From an uncultured Draconibacterium sp. (GTDB lineage Bacteria; Bacteroidota; Bacteroidia; Bacteroidales; Prolixibacteraceae), in contig NZ_OY781464.1 of NCBI RefSeq assembly GCF_963676735.1, positions 1,955,001 to 2,019,000 on the forward strand: a stretch of 64,000 nucleotides of DNA. Reading direction: 5' to 3'. Below the pieces are notes generated by a model. The model searched no databases and was not told the DNA's origin. It was given only the letters and a program-made list of their open reading frames with translations. The translations under genes and the position numbers were made by a program. Of this stretch, positions 53,234 through 61,068 are shown in pieces; within the stretch, counting starts at the first letter, position 1, and every line of letters begins with the position of its first letter.

Positions 53234-53728
53234 ATGAAACAGGTAGTAATTGTTAGGCATGGCAAAGCCGTTCCTTACGGCTACGAAGATGATTTTACAC
53301 GTGATTTGCGGCCACGCGGAAAAAACGATGCAAAACGGGTTAGCCAGGAATTAAAAAAACAGGGTATTCTTCCGGATCAAATTATTTCGAGCCCTGCCAA
53401 AAGGGCAATAAAAACGGCAAGGATATTTGCCGAACAACTGGATTTCGATCAGAAAAAAATTATTGAAATACAAGACATATACGATGGCCTTACCACCAGC
53501 GAATTTCTGGAATTAATACAAAAGTTACCATCAAGCGCAAATACCGTATTTTTCTTTGGTCACAATCCAGGTTTTTACTACTATGTTTGCAACCTGCTTG
53601 AAGCGTTTTACAGTGATATGCCTACCTCATCAACCGTTGGAATAAACTTTGATGTTGCGAGCTGGCAAGAAGTAGAAGCCCGAAGTGGCAAATTGGCATT
53701 TCACCTGGTACCTCGCATGTTTAAATAG
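53234..53728 (+). CDS. SixA-type histidine phosphatase
   Basis: A 164-residue phosphohistidine phosphatase-like protein. The catalytic RHG is at residues 8-10, SSPAKRAIKTA is typical near 54-64, and FFGHNPGF near 110 gives the second catalytic His. In proteobacteria SixA dephosphorylates phosphohistidine carriers. It probably shares a transcript with the ABM gene. The following 221-base gap carries two overlapping hairpins and the rsmE promoter. Confidence 0.88.
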   Translation: MKQVVIVRHGKAVPYGYEDDFTRDLRPRGKNDAKRVSQELKKQGILPDQIISSPAKRAIKTARIFAEQLDFDQKKIIEIQDIYDGLTTSEFLELIQKLPSSANTVFFFGHNPGFYYYVCNLLEAFYSDMPTSSTVGINFDVASWQEVEARSGKLAFHLVPRMFK

Positions 53729-53860
53729 GCCTGGGCACCTCGTACAGCGTAACTTATAAATCCAGACAAGGATTTTTTTTGAAACAGGTACCAGGTCAAT
53801 TGGCTGTGTGTTGCCTGTGTTATTTGAGTTAACTTTTTTTTGACCGGTGCTCACCTGTTC

Positions 53861-53894
53861 GCTTGCAACATTTTGCAAGCATTCGTTAATGCTT
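53861..53894. repeat. Two overlapping inverted repeats
   Basis: GCTTGCAA-CATT-TTGCAAGC (53861-53880) is a perfect 8-base palindromic stem; AAGCATT-CGTT-AATGCTT (53877-53894) forms a second stem that shares four bases with it, so only one can form at once. Both lie upstream of the rsmE -7 element. Confidence 0.6.
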
Positions 53895-53919
53895 ACAACA
53901 ATCAGAATTACATTTTTAG

Positions 53920-53927
53920 TAACTTTG
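53920..53927 (+). promoter_or_regulatory. -7 element for rsmE
   Basis: TAACTTTG fits TAnnTTTG, 22 bases before ATG 53950. Confidence 0.45.
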
Positions 53928-53949
53928 ACAGCTGATAAACATTAAGCTC

Positions 53950-54651
53950 ATGCAATTATTTTATGTTCCGCAAATTTCGGGAGCCGAAGTTATTTTGAAC
54001 GAAACCGAATCAAAACATGCCATTCGGGTACTTCGCTTAACCATTGGTTCGCAGCTTACGCTGGTAGATGGCAGGGGGGGGGTTTACCAGGCTGAAATAA
54101 CAGATGCCAGTCCGAAAAAGTGTAAATTGAATGTTACAGAAACGGTACTTGATTTTGGCAAAAAAGATTTCAAACTTCATATTGCAATTGCTCCGACAAA
54201 AAACATCGACCGATTCGAATGGTTTCTTGAAAAATGCACAGAATTTGGTATCGACGAGATTACCCCTATCCTATCAGAACATTCTGAACGAAAAACAATT
54301 AAACCGGAACGTCTGGAAAAGATTCTGATTGCGGCTATGAAGCAATCCGTAAAAGCATACCTGCCCAAATTAAACGAACTTACCAGGTTTGCAGACCTGT
54401 TGCAACATGCCGGCTGCACAAATAAATTTATTGCACACTGTAATAAGGGCGAAAAACTACACCTTAAAAAGGCAATTCACAAAGGCGATTCTGTACTTAT
54501 ACTTATTGGCCCTGAAGGTGATTTTTCGCCGGAAGAAGTACTGGATGCCAAAGCACATGGTTTTCAGGAAATATCCCTGGGCGATGCACGTTTGCGCACC
54601 GAAACAGCTGGTATTGCAGCATGCCATATTGTAAACCTTGCCAACGATTAG
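53950..54651 (+). CDS. rsmE: 16S rRNA m3U1498 methyltransferase RsmE
   Basis: A 233-residue SPOUT-class methyltransferase. The N-terminal PUA-like part (HAIRVLRL, LVDGRGGVY) is followed by APTKNIDRFEWFLEKCTEFG, and the knotted C-terminus has LIGPEGDFSPEE and LGDARLRTETA. A nine-G run at 54074-54082 encodes the RGG of DGRGGVY; the frame is open on both sides. Loss or gain of one G would truncate the protein early. Confidence 0.93.
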   Translation: MQLFYVPQISGAEVILNETESKHAIRVLRLTIGSQLTLVDGRGGVYQAEITDASPKKCKLNVTETVLDFGKKDFKLHIAIAPTKNIDRFEWFLEKCTEFGIDEITPILSEHSERKTIKPERLEKILIAAMKQSVKAYLPKLNELTRFADLLQHAGCTNKFIAHCNKGEKLHLKKAIHKGDSVLILIGPEGDFSPEEVLDAKAHGFQEISLGDARLRTETAGIAACHIVNLAND

Positions 54652-54796
54652 AAATACCTGAATGTACCTTTGACGGTTTATTTTAATAATGCCCCACCAA
54701 ACATAAAATACTGACTCAAATGGAAAGTAATGAGATTTGAATGGAGGATACTCTCAATTCTGAAAAAACCTTGTTTCACCTTGTACAATAATAGAT

Positions 54797-56044
54797 TTAA
54801 TGCTCAATTTTTTCACCCAGCGACCCGTTTTTACCTGGAATTAATTGGTAAATGAATTGTGGTTGCAAATCAGGTTCCAGTCGATGCGAAACATAAAGAA
54901 TAGCACTTTGGCTCTCGCTTGCAATTTTATTAATTAAAGCAGAAAGCAAGGCCGCACTCTGGTCGTCAAGCCCTGTTGATGGTTCATCCAGAATTAACAA
55001 AGGCGGATGTTTAATCATTGCCCGTGCAATTAGCACCATCCTTCTCTGCACTTGCGTTAGCTCGATAAACGGCATATTGGCGTAATCTGAAAGGTGGATA
55101 AGGTCGAGCCACCGGCGGGCTACTGTTAATTCACCTTCAGATGGCCGCTGATAAAGGCCAATGGAATCGTGAAAACCGGAAATTACCATCTGCATGGCTG
55201 TATGGCGGCGTGTAAATAAATCCATCATGGAAGGTGTAAAATATCCAATTCGCTTTTTTATTTCCCACACACTTTCGCCTGTACCCTTTTTTCTACCAAA
55301 CAGTTCAATATTCTGTCCGAATGCTTTTGGATTATCGCCATTAATCATGGTTAACAACGTGGTTTTCCCTGAACCATTTGGCCCCTTTAACTGCCAAAAC
55401 TCTCCTGCCTGGATTGTCCAGTTTATTTTTGATAATATCGGGCGACTATTATAGCTAACCGACACATCTGTAAATTTGGCAATTACCCGAAATTCCTCAG
55501 TTATTTGATGTAAAGGGGCCGGAATAGCAGTACAAAAGTGCTCCTCCTTATTTTGTTCATATTTTCTGAGATAAGACGCTACCCCGCCTGAAAAAACTAC
55601 TTCACCCATATGAAGGCGCATGGCATGGTTAATAAAAGGCAAAAGGTCAGCCTTACGTTTAAAAACCTGAATAACCGGCATTTGCCGGCTAATATTAAGT
55701 AAGCGTCTTTTTAGTTGATTTACCGAACTTGTATCCAAGGCATCAAAAGGATTATCAAGAACAATAAAATCAGGACTTTTATGCAGAAGGTAATCCAGTA
55801 AGGCCTTTTTTTGCTCGCCACTTGAAAATGAACGGATACTTCGCCCGCTCTGTCCGCCCAAAACAAAATTATCGTGCCTGAATTCTTCTTCAATAAATTG
55901 TGCGAGTGTAGTGTTGGAATAAAGCACCCCCTTTTTCCCCTTTAATTCGGGAAAGTATTCGTTGTTTTCTCCTTTTAACAGTGCTTTTATAAAAGGGGAA
56001 TTCATCGACAAATCGTTTCCATTTATTGCGGTGTGTTTATGCAT
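54797..56044 (-). CDS. ModF/PhrA-like double ABC ATPase with complementary degenerate halves
   Basis: A 415-residue cytoplasmic protein with two ABC halves and no TM segment. The N-half (1-185) has a normal signature FSSGEQ (73-78) and Walker B FIVLDNPF, but no Walker A; no in-frame ATG extends it before an upstream stop. The C-half (190-415) has Walker A GPNGSGKTT (221-229), Walker B LLILDEP (349-355) and H-loop VSHR, but the signature is degenerate, LTQVQ (329-333). In a head-to-tail dimer the C-half Walker A would face the N-half signature, leaving one good ATP site and one dead one. Proteins of this type are linked to molybdate or photorepair functions by name only; the role is unknown. 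Confidence 0.82.
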   Translation of the reverse strand: MHKHTAINGNDLSMNSPFIKALLKGENNEYFPELKGKKGVLYSNTTLAQFIEEEFRHDNFVLGGQSGRSIRSFSSGEQKKALLDYLLHKSPDFIVLDNPFDALDTSSVNQLKRRLLNISRQMPVIQVFKRKADLLPFINHAMRLHMGEVVFSGGVASYLRKYEQNKEEHFCTAIPAPLHQITEEFRVIAKFTDVSVSYNSRPILSKINWTIQAGEFWQLKGPNGSGKTTLLTMINGDNPKAFGQNIELFGRKKGTGESVWEIKKRIGYFTPSMMDLFTRRHTAMQMVISGFHDSIGLYQRPSEGELTVARRWLDLIHLSDYANMPFIELTQVQRRMVLIARAMIKHPPLLILDEPSTGLDDQSAALLSALINKIASESQSAILYVSHRLEPDLQPQFIYQLIPGKNGSLGEKIEH

Positions 56045-56292
56045 ATTAAAGTTTTGCTGTAATTCAAATCGCCAAAATTAAAAGATCTGTGTAAAAATTC
56101 GCTTATCTGGGTAAGTATTCAGAAGCTTACCCGGGATATCGGAAATCACACTATTTGGATTTATTCTTAATAAGACGTAAATTGTTTAGGTCAACCCCAA
56201 CTTTGTACACAAAGAGCCAAAAAATCCGGAATCAACTTTTAATAGTAGAAGTAGAATTACGTTCTGAAAAATTTTTAACTAAAATTGAAAAC

Positions 56293-56880
56293 ATGAAAAA
56301 TTACAAGTCGAATCTGCTGTTTTTAGGAACTTTATGTCTCGTTCTTTTTACGATATCGTGCACCAATTCGCAAAAACCTGCTCAGGAAGAAATAGCGTTA
56401 ACCGGCGACGAGTTGGTAGCCAAAGGTGAATACCTGGTAACTGTAATGGGTTGTAACGATTGTCATTCGCCTAAACAACTTGGACCACGCGGACCAGAAC
56501 TTATTCCGGAATTACTTTTATCGGGCTACCCTGCAGAGCGTCCGATTATGAGTTTTGACACCACTCTAACAAACAAGGGTTTTGCTGTTTTTTACCCCGA
56601 TTTAACGGCAAGTGCAGGGCCCTGGGGAATGTCTTTTGCAGCCAACTTAACACCCGATGCAACTGGCATTGGCACCTGGACCGAAGAACAGTTTAACAAA
56701 GCCATGAAAGAAGGTAAGTTTAAGGGTTTAGACGGGACACGACGTTTATTACCACCGATGCCCGTTGAAAACTTCACCAACATTAAAGATGAAGATTTAA
56801 AAGCAATATTCGCCTATTTGAAAAGCATAAATCCGGTTAAAAATGCTGTACCGGCAGCTATTCCTCCCGGCGAAATGTAA
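56293..56880 (+). CDS. Lipoprotein c-type cytochrome
   Basis: A 195-residue predicted lipoprotein (lipobox FTISC, C23) with one heme c site, GCNDCH (C54, C57, H58) and a likely Met axial ligand in LPPMPVENF near residue 157. It resembles the small monoheme cytochromes annotated as diheme-like in this phylum, but only one CxxCH is present. The start is ATG 56293; the reading frame extends upstream without a typical signal sequence. It probably faces the periplasm as an electron carrier; no oxidase genes are nearby. A bidirectional terminator follows. Confidence 0.85.
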   Translation: MKNYKSNLLFLGTLCLVLFTISCTNSQKPAQEEIALTGDELVAKGEYLVTVMGCNDCHSPKQLGPRGPELIPELLLSGYPAERPIMSFDTTLTNKGFAVFYPDLTASAGPWGMSFAANLTPDATGIGTWTEEQFNKAMKEGKFKGLDGTRRLLPPMPVENFTNIKDEDLKAIFAYLKSINPVKNAVPAAIPPGEM

Positions 56881-56898
56881 ATCGGAAATACTAAAAAA

Positions 56899-56932
56899 AG
56901 AGAGGCCGGACTTTACACCATCCGGCCTTTCT
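56899..56932. terminator. Bidirectional intrinsic terminator
   Basis: AGAGAGGCCGGA, loop CTTTACACCA, TCCGGCCTTTCT is a 12-base stem with one G-T pair between the cytochrome gene and the convergent ADP-forming synthetase gene. Confidence 0.85.
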
Positions 56933-56940
56933 GTATTTAA

Positions 56941-58998
56941 TTAATGTTCTATCCGGATACGCGCATCAACCGCCAGTATTTCGTTTTTGTTGCCAAGCAA
57001 CGGGTTAATATCAATTTCTTTTATCTCAGTGGCATAGCGCAAAAGCCACGACAAACGGACTATAATATCTACATATTTTTCAATATTTATCCCGTTTTGT
57101 TTTCTGAAACCTTTAAGAATTTTATAGGATTTAAGGCTCTGCACCATTGAGCGAGCTTCGCTGTGCGTTAATGGTGCCAGCCCTGAAGCCACATCTTTCA
57201 TTACTTCCACATAAATCCCCCCCATGCCACAAAGTACAACATGTCCAAATTTTTCCTCGTATGTTGCCCCTAAAAAAAGCTCATTTCCTGAAGCCATTTG
57301 GGCAATCAGTACTCCTTCGGTATTTTCAATCTCAAACAAGTGATGGAATTCCTTACGCACCTGGGTAACATTGCGCACATTAAGAATCACCCCGCCTACT
57401 TCTGTTTTATGCACCGGCCCAATCACTTTCATTACCACCGGAAACCCAATGCTCATGGCAGCCAAAACGGCTTCTGATTCGGTAGTTGCCACCATCTCTT
57501 TCACACGCGGAATTCCGGCCAAATCGAATAATTTATGAATTACCTCGGGGGGTTGATATCCATTTTGAGTTTTAGCAATTACGGCCTGAACGGCATCGGC
57601 ACACAGTCCTGATTCATTAATTGCATTATCCAACGGCTTTGGCGTGTTCATTACCTTTGTTAAAGCGCGTCCCAGTAACACTTCATCCGGAAAGTTAACA
57701 TTACCGTGTGATAAAAAGTGGGACACATCATCCTTCACATTAATCACACTGGGCAGTATGGGGTAAATAGGCTTCTTACATATTTGCATCTTTCCTGAAA
57801 GAACATCATAAACATCTCCGATGGGGAACAAACCTGGGCTGCCATAAATTACGGCCATCCCATCTACTTCAAAATCATTTTCGCAGGCATCGATTATATG
57901 TCCAAGCTGCTCGGCTGTACCTGTTGCCAGAAAATCTATCGGATTTTCAACAGATGACCCCGGGAATAGCTTTTTAAGCAACGAAGCTTTTTCCTGAGAA
58001 TCTGCAATTTCAGGAATTTTCAATCCACCATCTTCCAGGGCATCGGTTAGCATTACCCCCGGACCTCCGGCATGGGTAATTATGGCCAGCTTCTCGCCCA
58101 CAAGCTCTTTGCACATAAATACACCAGCAACGGTAGTTAGCTCCTCGCGGCCATAACAGCGCACAATTCCGGCCTTCCGAAACAAGGCTTCAACAGCGGC
58201 ATCAGAGCTGGTAAGTGCACCGGTATGCGACGATGCTGCCCGACTTCCGGCAGAAGAGCTTCCTGCTTTTATTGCCGCAATTTTGCAGCCCTTTTTTATC
58301 AAAGAGCTGGCATGTAAAAGAAGTTTATCGGGGCTGTTAATATTTTCAATATACAGCAGTTTTACTCGCGCACTTACGCCCTCTTCATACGTTTCATCAA
58401 GATAAGCCAAAACATCTTCAACCCCCAGTTGCGCGCTGTTACCAACCGAAAAAACATTGGCAAAACGCAATCCTTTTGGAATACCGGATTCCATGATAAA
58501 AACAGCTGTTGCCCCTGAACCGGAAATAAAGTCGCAACCTTTAGAAGTAAGTTCGGGGATAGGTGTGGTAAACACGCTGGCATGTGCCGGTGTCATTACT
58601 CCAATACAATTCGGACCAATAAGGCAGGCCTGGTGCTTTTCAACTACTTCAACAATTTGTTGCTCCAGTATTTTTCCGGCTTCGTTTGTTTCGCCAAAAC
58701 CAGCAGAAATAATAATAAATGCTTTGGTGTTGTTGTGCTCCGCCAAATCAGTTACGGTTTGCAAACAGAATTTGGCAGGTATGGCTAAAATAGCCAAATC
58801 AACCTCGGGTAGTTCGGCCACATCGGCAAATGATGGAATCCCCTGAACTTTTGATTCGTTTGGATTTATGGCAAACAAATCGCCTTCAAAATGGTGGTCG
58901 AGTAAATTTTTTACCACCTTACCACCCGGTTTTGAAATATTATTTGATGCTCCAACCACGACAATACTTTTAGGTTGAAGCAGTTTTTCGTTTATCAT
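56941..58998 (-). CDS. ADP-forming acyl-CoA (acetyl-CoA) synthetase, fused alpha and beta parts
   Basis: A 685-residue cytoplasmic enzyme that converts acyl-CoA, ADP and phosphate to acid, CoA and ATP. Order: CoA-binding domain (about 8-135, VVGASNN), succinyl-CoA ligase-like domains with the phosphorylated H258 in SSHTG, a flexible linker, and a C-terminal ATP-grasp (about 460-685). The fused alpha-beta layout and length match the single-chain ACD family. It would conserve energy from acetyl- or branched acyl-CoA in fermentation. The divergent Usp gene starts 113 bases away. Confidence 0.92.
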   Translation of the reverse strand: MINEKLLQPKSIVVVGASNNISKPGGKVVKNLLDHHFEGDLFAINPNESKVQGIPSFADVAELPEVDLAILAIPAKFCLQTVTDLAEHNNTKAFIIISAGFGETNEAGKILEQQIVEVVEKHQACLIGPNCIGVMTPAHASVFTTPIPELTSKGCDFISGSGATAVFIMESGIPKGLRFANVFSVGNSAQLGVEDVLAYLDETYEEGVSARVKLLYIENINSPDKLLLHASSLIKKGCKIAAIKAGSSSAGSRAASSHTGALTSSDAAVEALFRKAGIVRCYGREELTTVAGVFMCKELVGEKLAIITHAGGPGVMLTDALEDGGLKIPEIADSQEKASLLKKLFPGSSVENPIDFLATGTAEQLGHIIDACENDFEVDGMAVIYGSPGLFPIGDVYDVLSGKMQICKKPIYPILPSVINVKDDVSHFLSHGNVNFPDEVLLGRALTKVMNTPKPLDNAINESGLCADAVQAVIAKTQNGYQPPEVIHKLFDLAGIPRVKEMVATTESEAVLAAMSIGFPVVMKVIGPVHKTEVGGVILNVRNVTQVRKEFHHLFEIENTEGVLIAQMASGNELFLGATYEEKFGHVVLCGMGGIYVEVMKDVASGLAPLTHSEARSMVQSLKSYKILKGFRKQNGINIEKYVDIIVRLSWLLRYATEIKEIDINPLLGNKNEILAVDARIRIEH

Positions 58999-59088
58999 AG
59001 TTTATACTTTAGCTGCATAAAAGTAGGGATTTAGCTGTTAACCTTAACTGATTTTTTTCAACAACAAAAAAAAGATAAGCGAAATGTA

Positions 59089-59096
59089 TATTTTTG
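59089..59096 (+). promoter_or_regulatory. -7 element for the Usp gene
   Basis: TATTTTTG fits TAnnTTTG and lies 14 bases before ATG 59111, which would give a very short leader. Confidence 0.45.
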
Positions 59097-59110
59097 TGTG
59101 AAAAACATAA

Positions 59111-59923
59111 ATGGCCGACAACAAAGAACAGAAAATAGTTGTTTTTACCGAACTAACAGAATCAGACAATAACCTGATTTTACATGGGCTGAAACTGGCA
59201 GCTATTTTTAAAAAAGAACTTTGTTTACTATACAACTATAGTTTGAAACAGAAACCCAGGCAGAGCAATTTTAAACAACAATTACAAAATTATGCATCCG
59301 TGGTAAAAAACGAGGTACCCGGCCAAAAGGTTTCAACACTTTTGTTGGCAGAAAATGAGCATACCTTACCGGATATTTTAGCAGAAGACTACGAGGCAAT
59401 ACTGGTTGTGCTGAATACATTAAATTTCAGAAAGTATTCAAAATTACTTGCTGAAACATCTGTCCCTTTTCTATTTGTTCATCCCGGCTCTGCAATAACT
59501 GCTTACAATCATTTGGTTCAACCAATTGATTTACGCAAAGAAACAAGCGACAGCTCTCTGTGGTGCTCGTATTTTGGACGTTTTAATCAGGCAGAAATTG
59601 TTAGCATTGCTGCTAACGACAAAACAAAAGAAGCCCAGAAAAATGTAAACAAGAATGCAGATTTAACCCGCAAACTGTATAAAAAATTCAACATTACACA
59701 CCAACTTTACAAAGGCAACAAATCAAGTTTACGCAATGCCTTTGAAGCCCTGGAGCTTGCACTGGCATCTGATTGTAATCTATTGGTTATACTTGGTAGT
59801 TCAAGCATTACTCCGCTTGACTTACTAATCGGGCTTCCTGAACGAAAAATTATAAACCGGGCAGGAAAACTGCCGGTAATGGTTATAAATCCGCGAAAAG
59901 ACAATTATATTTTATGTGATTAA
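59111..59923 (+). CDS. Universal stress protein (tandem Usp domains)
   Basis: A 270-residue cytoplasmic protein with two Usp-like halves (about 8-130 and 145-265). The second half ends with NLLVILGSSS and KLPVMVINP, a usual Usp closing strand. The ATP-binding G-2x-G-9x-G(S/T) motif is not clear, so it may be of the non-ATP-binding type. It is divergent from the ADP-forming synthetase gene; a fermentative or stress-coupled role is possible. Confidence 0.8.
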   Translation: MADNKEQKIVVFTELTESDNNLILHGLKLAAIFKKELCLLYNYSLKQKPRQSNFKQQLQNYASVVKNEVPGQKVSTLLLAENEHTLPDILAEDYEAILVVLNTLNFRKYSKLLAETSVPFLFVHPGSAITAYNHLVQPIDLRKETSDSSLWCSYFGRFNQAEIVSIAANDKTKEAQKNVNKNADLTRKLYKKFNITHQLYKGNKSSLRNAFEALELALASDCNLLVILGSSSITPLDLLIGLPERKIINRAGKLPVMVINPRKDNYILCD

Positions 59924-59983
59924 ACCTAACACAATACTGTTTTAAGTTAAGCCTGGCAGCAGTTAATTTTAAACTTATTATAT

Positions 59984-59991
59984 TACTTTCG
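59984..59991 (+). promoter_or_regulatory. -7 element for the small barrel gene
   Basis: TACTTTCG fits the relaxed consensus TAnnTTYG, 20 bases before ATG 60012. Confidence 0.35.
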
Positions 59992-60011
59992 CACTGAAAT
60001 TCTGGAATACA

Positions 60012-60989
60012 ATGAAGAAAGTACTGGTTTTAATTTTCATTTTAAGTGCCCTGTTTACTCAGGCTCAAGAGTTTAAATATACCCTTTTGTTTGAAGGAAT
60101 TGGCGATAACCGGGAGTTCTCGCGCCCAATTGCTTTTCCGCAAACGATTATGGGAAGCCGCGGTGCTTTTGAACTTGGCGTAAATATCGACCAACATCAG
60201 CTGCGTGGCGGATTAAGCCACCTGCTTGAATTTGGTAGCGATATTGATGCCCAGAAACCAAAACTCACGTTATATTACCAGTTTCAGGATGAAAACAAAA
60301 TGTTTGCATTTGGGGCCTTTCCTCGCCGGGATAAAATAAACTTTCCGCTGGCTATGCTTACCGATACTCTTTTGTACTATCGCCCAAATATTGAAGGGCT
60401 TTTTTGCCAGATTAGCTGGGATTGGGGACACCAGAATGGCTTTGTTGACTGGGTTGGCCGACAAACAGAAACGCAGCGCGAACAATTTATGGCCGGTTTT
60501 TCTGGTGAAATCTCGCATAAACAACTGTTTTTCCAGAACTATATGCTGATGTTTCACGATGCACACACAAAATTAAACCTCCCCGATCAGCACATTAAAG
60601 ATTATATTGGCTGGGCCTTTCAGCTTGGTTTTCGCACAAAAGAAAATGCGCAGATTACCGGCGATGTAAAGGCCGGAATCCTAAGTTCCTTATTCAGGGA
60701 ACGTACGGTTATGCAAGACTACATCAGCGCAACAAGCTTTTTTGCCGAGCTTAACGGACGCTATAAAAATATTGGGTTAAAATCAACCCTAAGTTCGGGT
60801 GCAAGCCATCGTTTTAAGTTTGGAGATAGTTTTTACCAGGCAAAAGATTACCTGCGCACCGACCTGATTTGGTATTTTATCAACCACGAAAAAATTCAGG
60901 GGAAGTTCAACCTATCAATGCATCTGGTTAATTGGAACTACCTGGATCAACAGCAACAGCTTTCTGTTATTTACGTTTTTGGAAAGTAA
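60012..60989 (+). CDS. Predicted outer-membrane beta-barrel protein
   Basis: A 325-residue protein with a signal peptide (about 1-18, ending TQAQ) and an all-beta mature part rich in aromatic residues at strand ends (YTLLFEGIGDN, LTLYYQFQDEN, WDWGHQNGF, LSVIYVFGK). It lacks the plug of TonB receptors and fits a small porin-like barrel of unknown family. It stands alone with its own terminator. Confidence 0.65.
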   Translation: MKKVLVLIFILSALFTQAQEFKYTLLFEGIGDNREFSRPIAFPQTIMGSRGAFELGVNIDQHQLRGGLSHLLEFGSDIDAQKPKLTLYYQFQDENKMFAFGAFPRRDKINFPLAMLTDTLLYYRPNIEGLFCQISWDWGHQNGFVDWVGRQTETQREQFMAGFSGEISHKQLFFQNYMLMFHDAHTKLNLPDQHIKDYIGWAFQLGFRTKENAQITGDVKAGILSSLFRERTVMQDYISATSFFAELNGRYKNIGLKSTLSSGASHRFKFGDSFYQAKDYLRTDLIWYFINHEKIQGKFNLSMHLVNWNYLDQQQQLSVIYVFGK

Positions 60990-61010
60990 ACAGGGCTATT
61001 CTTAAAAAGA

Positions 61011-61052
61011 AAGAGGGATGTTCGCATTAAACCGATAACATCCCTCTTTTTT
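61011..61052. terminator. Bidirectional intrinsic terminator
   Basis: AAGAGGGATGTT pairs with AACATCCCTCTT around a 14-base loop, followed by T residues; it separates the barrel gene from the convergent S46 peptidase gene. Confidence 0.88.
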
Positions 61053-61068
61053 ATTAATCTTAAAAAAA

